NCBI GenBank assembly: GCA_022826725.1
Contig: JAJDUF010000013.1
Span: 248,001-312,000, forward strand
Origin: Chloroflexota bacterium
GTDB taxonomy: Bacteria > Chloroflexota > UBA11872 > UBA12225 > JAJDUF01
DNA length: 64,000 nt
Direction of reading: 5' to 3'
In this document: positions 8,002 through 16,271 of the stretch, one piece after another
How positions within the stretch are numbered: position 1 is the first letter of the stretch
Layout: each line of letters starts with the position of its first letter
The notes under the pieces: generated by a model
Told to the model about the DNA's origin: nothing
Database searches by the model: none
What the model saw: only the letters and a program-made list of their open reading frames with translations
Program-made: the position numbers and the translations under genes

Positions 8002-9621
8002 ATGGGAACGCCAGCGCTGCATCCTGACCGCGAGACCATCGTGGTGCTGGATTTCGGCTCGCAATACAGCCGCTTGATCTGTCGGCGCGTGCGCGAGGCG
8101 CGCGTATACGCCGAGCTGCTGCCGTGGAATGCCCCGGTGGAGGCCATCCGGGCGCGGCATCCCATCGGCATCATCCTCTCCGGCGGCCCGGCCAGCGTGT
8201 ACGAGGCCAAGGCCCCGACGGTACCGCCGCCGGTATTCGATCTCAACGTGCCGATCCTGGGCATCTGCTACGGCATGCAGCTGTTGGCCCACCAGCTTGG
8301 TGGCACGGTCGCCCCGGCCCCCCGGCGCGAGTACGGCGCGGCCACCATTCAACTGGAGGCAGCCGAGGGAGGCGGTGCCGATGTAGCGGGGCGGCTCTTC
8401 CGCGGGCTACCTGCCGAGCTAGCCGTGTGGATGAGCCACGGTGACCACGTCGAAGTGCTACCCCCCGGCTTCCGCGTGCTGGCCCGCTCCGCCAACTCGC
8501 CGGCAGCGGCGATGGCCGACGGGCAGGGGCGCGTCGGATTGCAATTCCACCCCGAGGTGGTCCATACGCCGCAAGGGCAGCAGTTGATCGAGAACTTCTG
8601 CTATGGCCTCTGTGGTGCCACCGGCGGCTGGACCACCGGCTCGTTCATCGCCGAGGCGACCGAGCAAATCCGCCAGCGCGTGGGCCCCGGCCGGGTCGTC
8701 TGTGGCCTCTCCGGAGGCGTGGACTCGGCGGTGACGGCGGCGCTCGTCCACCGCGCGATCGGCGATCAGCTGACCTGCATCTTCGTAGACAACGGCCTCC
8801 TGCGCCAGAACGAGGCCGCAGATGTGGTCGAGACCTTTGAGAAACACCTGGGATTCGAGCTAGTGGTGGCGAACGCCGGGGATGAGTTCCTGCGCCACTT
8901 GCACGGTGTCACCGACCCCGAGCGCAAGCGCCTCATCATCGGCGAGCGATTTGTCCGCGTCTTCGAGCGCGTCGCCGGCAACTTGGGTACGGTGGAGTTC
9001 CTCGCCCAAGGCACCCTCTATCCCGACGTGATCGAGAGCGGCGGTGACGGCGCGAACACCGTCATGGGCCAGGATGAGCGCGGGGGCGGCGAGGTGGCCG
9101 CGAAGATCAAGTCGCACCACAACGTCGGCGGTCTGCCGCCCAACTTGCAGTTCCAACTGATCGAGCCGCTGCGCTATCTCTTCAAGGATGAAGGGCGCGC
9201 CGTAGGCACGGAGCTGGGCTTGCCGGAAGAGCTAGTCTGGCGCCATCCCTTCCCCGGTCCGGGACTGGCTGTGCGCGTCGTTGGCGCCGTGACCGCCGAG
9301 CGCGTCGCCACGCTCCAGCAGGCCGATGCCATCTTTATCGAGGAAATCCGCGCGGCCGGCTGGTACCGGCGGCTCGGCCAGGCGTTCGCCGTACTGACCC
9401 CGCTACAGAGCACCGGCGTCATGGGCGACTTCCGCACCTACGGCCATCTCATCGCCCTGCGCGCCATCCTGACCAGCGACTACATGACCGCCGACTGGGC
9501 GCCGCTCCCCCACGACCTCCTTGGCCGGGTCGCCACCCGCATTGTCAACGAGGTCCCCGGCGTCAACCGCGTCGTCTACGACGTCACCTCCAAGCCCCCC
9601 TCCACCATCGAGTGGGAATAA
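8002..9621 (+). CDS. guaA: GMP synthase (glutamine-hydrolysing)
   Basis: GuaA converts XMP to GMP using ATP and ammonia released from glutamine. The 539-residue protein has the class I amidotransferase domain first, with SGGPASVYE and nucleophile Cys89 in GICYGMQ, and the His/Glu pair in LQFHPEV. The ATP-pyrophosphatase P-loop [10 protein letters not shown] follows, and the dimerisation domain ends in the conserved [10 protein letters not shown]. The ATG at 8002 is preceded by GAAAGGGA; the frame extends upstream but with no family similarity. A family A repeat lies in the leader. Confidence 0.97.
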   Translation: MGTPALHPDRETIVVLDFGSQYSRLICRRVREARVYAELLPWNAPVEAIRARHPIGIILSGGPASVYEAKAPTVPPPVFDLNVPILGICYGMQLLAHQLGGTVAPAPRREYGAATIQLEAAEGGGADVAGRLFRGLPAELAVWMSHGDHVEVLPPGFRVLARSANSPAAAMADGQGRVGLQFHPEVVHTPQGQQLIENFCYGLCGATGGWTTGSFIAEATEQIRQRVGPGRVVCGLSGGVDSAVTAALVHRAIGDQLTCIFVDNGLLRQNEAADVVETFEKHLGFELVVANAGDEFLRHLHGVTDPERKRLIIGERFVRVFERVAGNLGTVEFLAQGTLYPDVIESGGDGANTVMGQDERGGGEVAAKIKSHHNVGGLPPNLQFQLIEPLRYLFKDEGRAVGTELGLPEELVWRHPFPGPGLAVRVVGAVTAERVATLQQADAIFIEEIRAAGWYRRLGQAFAVLTPLQSTGVMGDFRTYGHLIALRAILTSDYMTADWAPLPHDLLGRVATRIVNEVPGVNRVVYDVTSKPPSTIEWE

Positions 9622-9716
9622 CCTCGGCACTGTTCAGCCTTCCCCCTACCCCGACACTCCCCGGTCATCCTCGCGCCGCCGGAAATCCAGCGTCGAACCG
9701 TTGTATGTCGTATCCA

Positions 9717-9747
9717 GGCGAATGGGTATTAGTTCGCCAGCTATACT
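9717..9747 (+). promoter_or_regulatory. Inverted repeat plus -10 box before an unknown gene
   Basis: GGCGAA (9717-9722) and TTCGCC (9733-9738) form an inverted repeat immediately upstream of TATACT (9742-9747). The arrangement resembles an operator overlapping the promoter spacer. No good -35 box is seen. Confidence 0.4.
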
Positions 9748-9768
9748 ATGGTGCTTAAGGAGTGCAGG

Positions 9769-10962
9769 ATGTGGGGTCTCGGTTGGCTCGGACAGCTTCT
9801 CAGTATGCTCAGAAAGATCAAAGACGGGATGAGTCCGGCCGCCGGCCGGGTACGGGGCACCTCCAAAAAGGTCGCGGATGACGCTTCTTTAGCGATGTGG
9901 CGGGGAGGCCTCGCTGGTCTTGAGGCTGTTGACGCTACCCAGAAAGCCGTGGGTGCCACCTCTTCCGTGATCACGGAAGGGTCTAGGATCGGCTCCAGAA
10001 GGGTTAAGGACGCGGCGTCTTCCGCCGCCGATTCCGCTCAAGACGCTTCCAAGAAGGCCCGGGATGCGACGATCTCGATTGCCAACGGCCTATTGACCGC
10101 TACCCAAGGAGTGTTGGCCGTCAACCTGTCGAACGATGTGAATGCGTTGCTGCAAAAGATGGTCGCGGGCAGCGCAACTATCTATGACAAGGCGATGGAT
10201 GCCGAGTACCTAGCAAACCACGTAGGCGGCAGCTACCACCGACTGTTCGACGGCGGTCACACTATTACCGGGGCCTTCAGTGCTGCCCACGGTGCATCTT
10301 CCGAAGACAACATCGTCCAGGAGGCCATGGGCACCCTTCAGGGCCTCCTGAGAGACGTGTCCACACCCAGAGGACTCCCGCTTGCGAACTGGGATAAAGC
10401 GACCTTTGACCAGGTAGCCGGCACGCTGGAATCGAACTTCCACATACCCAAAGACTGGTTCTATGACCTGAACACCTACGATGCTGCCGAGTTGCTCAAC
10501 AGTACAATCGGTGTCGTCGCCTTGGCATTCAGTTGGAATCGTGCTGACACCGAATCCTTTGCCAGACTCGTTGGCAGCATGGGAGTGTCCGCCGCTATCA
10601 GCGCGAACCCGTTGCTCTTGATCGCAACGGTCGTAGCGCTGGCTAGGGCTTTTCAGAAAGCCCGTCAGACAGGCGAGTATGCAGAGTTCGTAGATGGTCA
10701 GTTGAGAGGCGGTGTTAGTTCAGGTGCAACCTTGGCGGCGATCTCACTCGTTGGAGTTGCCGGCGGGCCGGCGAGCGCGGCCTTGTTGGTGGGACTTACC
10801 ACCGGTATTCTGGTCAACAAGGCCACGGAGAACGTGAGCGTCGTAGAAATCGGTCAATTTGCAGCCGCGCAGACAGCCGCTGCTGCAAACGAGGCAAAAA
10901 CCGAGGTCACAAGGATTGCTGAACTGTACGGAATGGAACGTGCAGTATCGGCACTTGCTTGA
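9769..10962 (+). CDS. Unrecognised 397-residue protein with LEA-like N-terminus and hydrophobic C-terminal half
   Basis: The start is the ATG at 9769, with AAGGAG six nt upstream; an earlier in-frame ATG at 9748 lacks a site. Residues about 15-105 are Ala/Ser/Lys/Asp-rich and quasi-repetitive (RRVKDAASSAADSAQDASKK), as in amphipathic LEA-like helices. A central segment contains SYHRLFDGGHTITGAF and LLRDVSTPRGLPL, which look conserved but belong to no family I can name. The C-terminal half has long Ala/Gly/Val-rich hydrophobic stretches near residues 275-340, possibly membrane-inserting. There is no signal peptide. An inverted repeat lies over the likely promoter. Confidence 0.75.
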   Translation: MWGLGWLGQLLSMLRKIKDGMSPAAGRVRGTSKKVADDASLAMWRGGLAGLEAVDATQKAVGATSSVITEGSRIGSRRVKDAASSAADSAQDASKKARDATISIANGLLTATQGVLAVNLSNDVNALLQKMVAGSATIYDKAMDAEYLANHVGGSYHRLFDGGHTITGAFSAAHGASSEDNIVQEAMGTLQGLLRDVSTPRGLPLANWDKATFDQVAGTLESNFHIPKDWFYDLNTYDAAELLNSTIGVVALAFSWNRADTESFARLVGSMGVSAAISANPLLLIATVVALARAFQKARQTGEYAEFVDGQLRGGVSSGATLAAISLVGVAGGPASAALLVGLTTGILVNKATENVSVVEIGQFAAAQTAAAANEAKTEVTRIAELYGMERAVSALA

Positions 10963-11047
10963 TCTTTCCGGTCTCGCCCTCTAGCTCCAGTGGTGAGACT
11001 CCACCTGCATACTGTCCCATGTCGCACTCCCTCGACCCATCGGCTAG

Positions 11048-11079
11048 AGGCTAATAGCTGACGGCTGGCGGCTGATAGC
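11048..11079. repeat. Family D repeat
   Basis: AGCTGACGGCTGGCGGCTGATAG-like sequence just past the 3' end of the terminase-like gene. It is related to the copies near 7.4 kb and 30.5 kb. Confidence 0.55.
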
Positions 11080-11084
11080 GCCCC

Positions 11085-12596
11085 TCAGTACCGCGCCGCC
11101 TCGTCCCCGTACCACGGCGTCGCCGGCAGCGCATAGGTGCTCGTGATCGGCGGCTCCAGGCCGGCCCCGGCCCGCACCAGCAGCACCAGCATCGTGACGA
11201 AATCGTCGTGCCCCTGGTGATCGGGCACAAAGAAGGTCAACTGGCCATTCGCGCGCGGCAGCATCCGCGCTGCCCCGACCTGCCGCCACAGCTCCGCCTG
11301 CTCGGCCGACTGGTCGTCCTGCCAGACCAGCAGCCGCGCAGCGTTGACCGCGGCGAGGAGGTCGTAGCCCAGCCGCGATTTCGTCGCTGCCGTGAACACA
11401 AACGGCTCGACCACGGTCGGCCCCAACGCCCGTTGCAGGCGCGTGGCGAGGTCGGCCCCCAGCCCCGTCGCATCCACGACCACCCGCCGGCAGCGCCACA
11501 CCTCGCCCAACAAGTGCGCTAGCCGCGCATACTGCTTGTGGAGCGGCCGGTTGGTCCACCAGTAGACCTCGACCAGTCGCAGCCGCACCTCGTCGTCGCT
11601 GCGCGTGATGGCGGCGATCCCGACGACCGTGCTGTCTCGCCGCCCTGTTTCCTGGTCACTTACCACCGACGACTGACCACCCTCACCGGTCGCGGCGCCG
11701 GCGACATCTATCGCGGCGACGTATTCCTCCCCGTCGGCCGGTGCGGTCTGGCGCGCGTGTGTCCCCTGCAAGAGCAGGCGCTGCTCCGGGCTGAAGAGGG
11801 CGCTCCGGTCCGCAACGGTCTGCAAGAGGTATTGCGTGCGGATGAGCGGATGTTGGGCGCCCAAGCGCTCGATCTCGTGCTCGACGAATTGCCGGTAGGC
11901 CGGCATGACCTTAGCCCCAAACGTCCAGGGATACTCGAAGTGGCGCTGCTCGCCGCCGGCCCGCTGTACGGCCAGGTTGTGTTGCCGCTCCTGTTCGAGC
12001 AGCGTGTCGTCGGTCCAGGCCGTGCCGTACAGCACCACCACCGCATTGTGGGCCGCCGCCATCGGCAGGAACTCCCGTTGAAACTTCTCCTTGTCAACGT
12101 CCTGCGCTTCATCCACCTCCAGCAGCAGCGAGGCGGTCGCGCCGACCACGTGGGCGCTCGGCTGTGCCGAGTAGAAGGTGGCCCTGGCCCGTCCCAACGT
12201 CAGCGCCTGGTGGTCCTTCCGGATTCCCCGGACGCGATGGAGTGGACTATCGAGCAGTTCGCGCAGCCGCGTGAAGCTCGTTACCCCCTGGGGCTGCCAG
12301 GTCGGCGCCGCTTTGATGATCGTCCCGCCGCGCTGCGCGTGGCGCGTCAGCAGATAGGCCTCGATGACGGCGCTGACCTCGTTCTTGCCCATCTGCCGCG
12401 CCATCATCACCGTCCACAAGCCGCCGCTCTGGGCGCGGTGGTGTTGGCGCGCCAGTACGTCAGCCACGATGGCGCGCGCCACCGTCAGCTGATACGGCCT
12501 GAGCGGCCGTCCGAGCACGTGCTGGGCAAAATCACCAACATCGGCAAGCAGCCCGCCCAGCGTAGGGGCGCGTCGAGTCGCGGACTTGATGGACAT
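11085..12596 (-). CDS. Terminase-like large subunit (ATPase plus nuclease)
   Basis: The start at ATG 12596 (MSIKSATRR) gives 503 residues; the frame extends 68 codons upstream without recognisable sequence. An ATPase domain shows a Walker-A-like ARQMGKNE (residues 66-73) and Walker B LLLEVDEAQD. The C-terminal RNase-H-fold nuclease shows VAAIDVAGA, a paired VVVDATGLGAD and HDDFVTML, the layout of phage packaging terminases. No other phage gene is adjacent, so it is either a remnant or a domesticated gene. A short GGQSSVVSDQETG segment between the domains has the look of a translated intergenic repeat. Confidence 0.85.
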   Translation of the reverse strand: MSIKSATRRAPTLGGLLADVGDFAQHVLGRPLRPYQLTVARAIVADVLARQHHRAQSGGLWTVMMARQMGKNEVSAVIEAYLLTRHAQRGGTIIKAAPTWQPQGVTSFTRLRELLDSPLHRVRGIRKDHQALTLGRARATFYSAQPSAHVVGATASLLLEVDEAQDVDKEKFQREFLPMAAAHNAVVVLYGTAWTDDTLLEQERQHNLAVQRAGGEQRHFEYPWTFGAKVMPAYRQFVEHEIERLGAQHPLIRTQYLLQTVADRSALFSPEQRLLLQGTHARQTAPADGEEYVAAIDVAGAATGEGGQSSVVSDQETGRRDSTVVGIAAITRSDDEVRLRLVEVYWWTNRPLHKQYARLAHLLGEVWRCRRVVVDATGLGADLATRLQRALGPTVVEPFVFTAATKSRLGYDLLAAVNAARLLVWQDDQSAEQAELWRQVGAARMLPRANGQLTFFVPDHQGHDDFVTMLVLLVRAGAGLEPPITSTYALPATPWYGDEAARY

Positions 12597-12787
12597 AGGG
12601 GTGCGTGGACCTCTAGCGGGAGCGAGATACCCCGCCGCGGCTGTGGCAGCGCCGACCGGGCGGGGCGGAGCGCGCGGTCGGGTGTGCGTATCAGTCCATA
12701 TTGGGGCAGCCGGCCCCGACCGCAACGGCAGGGTGCCGGCCCGGCCAGACCCCACTTCTTGAAGGCAGCCCCTAAAGGGCCGTTCGC

Positions 12788-12816
12788 TTGGGTTATCCAA
12801 GCAACGGGGGTATACT
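12788..12816 (+). promoter_or_regulatory. Promoter of the AbrB/PIN toxin-antitoxin pair
   Basis: TTGGGT (12788-12793) and TATACT (12811-12816) are spaced by 17 bp. The predicted start site coincides with the ATG at 12824, and there is no ribosome-binding site, so the message is probably leaderless. Confidence 0.65.
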
Positions 12817-12823
12817 TTTCGGT

Positions 12824-13117
12824 ATGCCAGTAACCAAGCTCGTTCGTGTTCAGGAGAAGGGCCAAGTCACCATCCCGGCCGCGGTGCGGCGCAGCTTTGG
12901 CCTCAAGCGTGGTGACCTCGTGGCCGTCGTCGAGACCGCTGACGGCATATTCATTACCCCCCGGGAAACGATTGCGGCGGAGTCCCTGGATCAGATCGGT
13001 GAGGCGCTTAGACAGCAAGGCGTATCACTCGATGAGTTGATCGCGTCAGGACGAGTAGAGCGAAGTAAGCTCATCGCGGAGCACTATGGAATCCCTGTCG
13101 AGGACCAGGGCGACTAA
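12824..13117 (+). CDS. AbrB/SpoVT-type antitoxin
   Basis: This 97-residue protein carries an N-terminal swapped-hairpin DNA-binding domain (RVQEKGQVTIPAAVRRSFGLKRGD, ending in GIFITPRE), the classic AbrB/MazE-like fold. The C-terminal helical tail (residues 55-97) would bind the toxin. The PIN gene starts 32 nt before its stop, so the two are translationally linked. Antitoxins of this kind neutralise the PIN ribonuclease and repress their own promoter. The ATG sits 7 nt after the -10 box, implying a leaderless mRNA. Confidence 0.9.
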   Translation: MPVTKLVRVQEKGQVTIPAAVRRSFGLKRGDLVAVVETADGIFITPRETIAAESLDQIGEALRQQGVSLDELIASGRVERSKLIAEHYGIPVEDQGD

Positions 13118-13526
13118 GGTCTTCCTGGACGCCAGTGTGCTCATCGCCGCCGCCATCTCGCCTAGGGGGCGTGCTAGGGATTTGGTGCTCCAGGGGCTAC
13201 GAGGCGAGTGGAGCCTCTGTCTCAGTTCTCTCGTGCTGGAAGAGACAGAGCGCAACCTCGCGCGTAAGGCACCAGCAGCACTTCCAGTCTTCGATGGCTT
13301 TCGCGAGGCCCTCACTGCAAACTTGGTTGATCCGCCGAAGGCTACTGTACTGACAGTCGCTGAGACGGTGGCTATCAAGGATGCTCCCATCGTGGCCGCC
13401 GCCGTGTGTGTCCGTGCTCACTACCTGGCTACTTACGACCGCCGGCATCTCTTGAGCCAGGCAACGGCCATCAGAACGCGATTCGAGATCGAGGTAGTCA
13501 CTCCGGGTGACATCCTCACCGACTAG
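13086..13526 (+). CDS. PIN-domain toxin (VapC-like ribonuclease)
   Basis: This 146-residue PIN domain shows the expected acidic cluster: Asp15 in VFLDASVLIAA, Glu in LVLEETERNL, Asp in IKDAPIVAAA and Asp in LATYDRRHLL. Such proteins are Mg-dependent endoribonucleases, usually targeting tRNA or rRNA, and are silenced by the antitoxin encoded just upstream and overlapping by 32 nt. All catalytic positions are present, so the toxin looks intact. The specific RNA target cannot be told. Confidence 0.9.
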   Translation: MESLSRTRATKVFLDASVLIAAAISPRGRARDLVLQGLRGEWSLCLSSLVLEETERNLARKAPAALPVFDGFREALTANLVDPPKATVLTVAETVAIKDAPIVAAAVCVRAHYLATYDRRHLLSQATAIRTRFEIEVVTPGDILTD

Positions 13527-13546
13527 CCCTCGCCGTTAACCGTTCC

Positions 13547-14278
13547 CTAAGGCGCCGCGGCCCGCCGCCCGAACCGCCGCCGCACGGCCGCCAGGCTGGG
13601 CAGCCCCAACGCGCCCCGCAAGCCCCAGAACACGGCGAGCAGACCGATAAGCCCCCAAACGGCGGCCCAGACAACCGCCGGAATCGGCGTGAAGCTCGCC
13701 GCCAGTTGCGCGTCGTTGTGTACGTCCGTTGCGGCGGTGAGCGCGAAGAGCGTCCGCAGATCGCCGAGTGCGGCCAGGCACAGCTGGAGCGCCAGCAGCG
13801 CGCACACGACCTGGAGACTGCGCCGCCCCAGCCACTTCGCGGCGGCCGCGGCGAGAGCCGCCAGGCCGAGCAAGGCCAGCACCGCGTCAAAGTCGGTCCG
13901 CGACCACACGATAGCCACGACCGGCAGCAAGACGGCATGACCGACCAGCACCCCGCGCAGCAGGCCCGGCCGGCCCAAGCTGCGTAGCCACAGCGCGCCG
14001 GTGACGGCACTGCCCAAGTAGCCCGCCGCGGCGATGGCCAGCGACCAGCCCCCGGCGATCAGCGCCGCGCCACCGCCAAACCCGCCGGCCTCCAGCACGA
14101 TACCGGCTACTTGTCCGCCGGTCAGCAGCGCCACCAGCGCGTGCCATACCTCGTGGACGACGGTGGCATAGGGACGTACCGGCAGCAGCGCCACGCTGCC
14201 GAACGGCACCAGCCACAGCACGGCGCTCAGGCCTGTCCCCGTCCAGGCGGCGGCGCGGCCCGACAGCGTAGTTGACAC
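13547..14278 (-). CDS. M50-like intramembrane metalloprotease
   Basis: This 243-residue polytopic membrane protein carries the zinc motif HEVWH (His42, Glu43, His46) inside a hydrophobic helix, followed by GGWSLAIAAAGYLGSA, the pattern of the M50B-like family. A late PIPAVVWAAVWGLIGL segment forms the last helix pair. The GTG at 14278 has GAGGAGGA five nt upstream and is preferred to the ATG at 14308. A third zinc ligand is not certain; Asp in ATDVHND is a candidate. No substrate is evident. The gene is divergent from tetR. Confidence 0.82.
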   Translation of the reverse strand: MSTTLSGRAAAWTGTGLSAVLWLVPFGSVALLPVRPYATVVHEVWHALVALLTGGQVAGIVLEAGGFGGGAALIAGGWSLAIAAAGYLGSAVTGALWLRSLGRPGLLRGVLVGHAVLLPVVAIVWSRTDFDAVLALLGLAALAAAAAKWLGRRSLQVVCALLALQLCLAALGDLRTLFALTAATDVHNDAQLAASFTPIPAVVWAAVWGLIGLLAVFWGLRGALGLPSLAAVRRRFGRRAAAP

Positions 14279-14438
14279 CGGCTCCTCCTCCCCCTCGCGG
14301 CTGCACAACCCTTCACTAGCGTAGACCCGCCCCAGCGAGCGCGAGTTTCAGTGGCCCTCGCCCCCACCACTGTACCGCCGCCGGCCCGCGCTGGGCACAG
14401 CCTCCCGGCGCCAATTTTGGACTTGTTCCAAAAACTCC

Positions 14439-14467
14439 TTGACAAGCCTACCCCACCGGTGTATATT
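14439..14467 (+). promoter_or_regulatory. Sigma-70 promoter of the tetR gene
   Basis: TTGACA (14439-14444) and TATATT (14462-14467) are spaced by 17 bp, giving a near-consensus promoter with an expected start near 14474. Confidence 0.8.
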
Positions 14468-14484
14468 GAACGCAACCAAGAAAT

Positions 14485-14500
14485 ATAGAACACGTTCTAT
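14485..14500. promoter_or_regulatory. Putative TetR operator
   Basis: ATAGAACACGTTCTAT is a perfect 7-bp inverted repeat with a 2-nt centre. It lies about 11 nt downstream of the predicted transcription start and upstream of tetR, as expected for autorepression. Confidence 0.65.
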
Positions 14501-14554
14501 TTCCGAGCGGGACACGACGGCGCCGCTCAGGTGCCCCATGCCGGGGAGGTCGCC

Positions 14555-15247
14555 ATGCCGACAACCGTCGCGGAGCCGGGCCGGACAACCAAGGGCGAGC
14601 AGACGCGGGCGCTGATCCTCCACACGGCCCTTGATCTCTTCCGCGAGCGTGGCTATGAAGAGACCACGATGCGCCTCATCGCCCACGAGGCCGGCGTCGC
14701 CCCCGGCAATATCTACTACTACTTTCGCTCCAAGGAGCACCTGATCCAAGGATTCTATGCGCTCTCGCTCGACGAGCACGTGGCCGCCTCTCAGCCCGTG
14801 CTCGCCCAAGAAACCGACTTGCGCGCGCGGCTGCTGGGCGTGATGCGCGCCAAGATCGAGACCTCGGAGCCGTATCACCGCTTCTCCGGCCTCCTGTTCA
14901 AGAGCGCCGCCGACCCCAGCAGTCCGCTCAGTCCCTTCAGTCCCGAGTCACACCCGGTCCGACAGGCGTGTACGGCTCTGTTTGCCGAAGTGCTCACCGG
15001 CTCCAAAACCCGCGTGCCCGACGACCTGCAAGCCGAGCTACCCAACCTGCTGTGGCTCTACCACATGGGCATCATCCTGTTCTGGCTACACGACAAATCG
15101 CCGCAGCGTGTGCGGACCTACCGCCTCATTGAGCATACGGTCGAACTGATCGCGCGCGTCATCGGGCTGGCGACCGTGCCCCTGCTGCGGCCCATCCGCA
15201 CCCGGGTGTTGCGCCTCCTCACCGACTTACGCCAGGACACGTCCTAG
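14555..15247 (+). CDS. TetR family transcriptional regulator
   Basis: This 230-residue regulator has the N-terminal TetR helix-turn-helix: TRALILHTALDLFRERGYEETTMRLIAHEAGVAPGNIYYYFRSKEHLI (residues about 18-65). The C-terminal ligand domain is unassigned. The ATG at 14555 with GGGGAGGT four nt upstream is preferred to a GTG at 14531. Its own leader carries a perfect palindrome, so autoregulation is likely. The epimerase gene starts 41 nt downstream on the same strand, so the TetR may control the tandem epimerase/HMA block. Confidence 0.92.
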   Translation: MPTTVAEPGRTTKGEQTRALILHTALDLFRERGYEETTMRLIAHEAGVAPGNIYYYFRSKEHLIQGFYALSLDEHVAASQPVLAQETDLRARLLGVMRAKIETSEPYHRFSGLLFKSAADPSSPLSPFSPESHPVRQACTALFAEVLTGSKTRVPDDLQAELPNLLWLYHMGIILFWLHDKSPQRVRTYRLIEHTVELIARVIGLATVPLLRPIRTRVLRLLTDLRQDTS

Positions 15248-15287
15248 CGCCCGTTCCAAGGTGCTGTATAAAGAGGGAGCCGGAGGC

Positions 15288-16196
15288 ATGTATACCATCA
15301 TCGCCGGTGGGTCGGGACTGATCGGTCGCGCCCTGACCGAAGACCTGACCGCGGACGGGCACGAGGTCATAATCTTGAGTCGCCGGCCGGAGCGGGTGCG
15401 GGGCCTGCCACCCGGCGCCCGCGCCGTCCGGTGGGACGGGCGCACGCCCGAGGGCTGGCAAGAGTACGTTGAGGAGTGCAATGCCATCGTCAATCTCACG
15501 GGCACCCGCATCGCCCCCTGGCCCTGGACCGCTGCTCGGAAGCGCCAGATTCTCGACAGCCGCGTGCATTCCGGCCAAGCCGTGACCCAAGCCGTCGCGG
15601 CTGCCGTCAAGCGACCCCGCGTGGTCGTGCAGGCGTCGGGTGTCGGCTTCTACGGTCCCCGCGGCGACGAGTCCATTGACGAATCCGCGGCCCCGGGCGA
15701 CGATTTCCTGGCCCAAGTCTGTATCGCCTGGGAGGCCACCGCCCAACCGTTGGACGCGCTCGGCGTGCGGCGCGTTATCATTCGCACCGGGCACGTCTTG
15801 AGCCGGACCGGCGGGCTGCTGCCCTACCTCGCGCTGCCCTACCGCCTCTGGGTCGGCGGCCCCATGGGCAACGGCCGGCAGGGCCAGCCGTGGATCCACA
15901 TCGCCGATCACGTCGCTGCCGTCCGCTGGCTCATCGAGCACGAGGTGGCAGCCGGAGCCTTCAACTTGGTGGCGCCGCAGCGCACCTCCAATGCCAGCAT
16001 GAGCCGCGCCCTTGGGCAGGCGCTCGGCCGGCCCGCCGTTGTGACCGTACCCGCCTTTGTGCTACGTCTCCTTCTAGGCGAGGAGGCTACTATTTTGCTG
16101 GATGGGCAGCACGCGATCCCGGCACGGTTGCAAGAGCTGGGCTTCGCGTTCCGCTTTCCTACGGCTGAAGCGGCATTGAGCGATCTCTTAGGCTGA
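15288..16196 (+). CDS. TIGR01777 (SulA/YfcH-like) NAD-dependent epimerase, copy 1
   Basis: This 302-residue extended short-chain dehydrogenase-like protein has the nucleotide-binding motif IIAGGSGLIGRAL at its start, the family motif AIVNLTGTRIA, RKRQILDSRV and the C-terminal AIPARLQELGFAFRFPTAEAALSDLL. The family is widespread but its substrate is poorly defined. A second, similar copy lies at 16683-17591; both share the strings IIGRTL/LIGRAL, VQASGVGFYGPRGDE and FRFPTAEAAL. The ATG at 15288 is chosen from AGAGGGAG eight nt upstream. Confidence 0.88.
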   Translation: MYTIIAGGSGLIGRALTEDLTADGHEVIILSRRPERVRGLPPGARAVRWDGRTPEGWQEYVEECNAIVNLTGTRIAPWPWTAARKRQILDSRVHSGQAVTQAVAAAVKRPRVVVQASGVGFYGPRGDESIDESAAPGDDFLAQVCIAWEATAQPLDALGVRRVIIRTGHVLSRTGGLLPYLALPYRLWVGGPMGNGRQGQPWIHIADHVAAVRWLIEHEVAAGAFNLVAPQRTSNASMSRALGQALGRPAVVTVPAFVLRLLLGEEATILLDGQHAIPARLQELGFAFRFPTAEAALSDLLG

Positions 16197-16271
16197 GGCG
16201 GCTCGCCTCGCCACCCTCGAACGGATACGTTGCGTCAGGCGCGGATACGCGGATAGAAAGGAGCAGGAGCG

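Noticed and set aside
12640..12740. Possible tRNA-like or structured RNA between the terminase and antitoxin genes
   Set aside because: A GC-rich hairpin (CCGACCG / CGGTCGG) exists but no cloverleaf or anticodon arm can be drawn.
11085..13526. Prophage call based on the terminase-like gene
   Set aside because: No portal, capsid, tail, integrase or lysis gene lies nearby, and composition matches the host.
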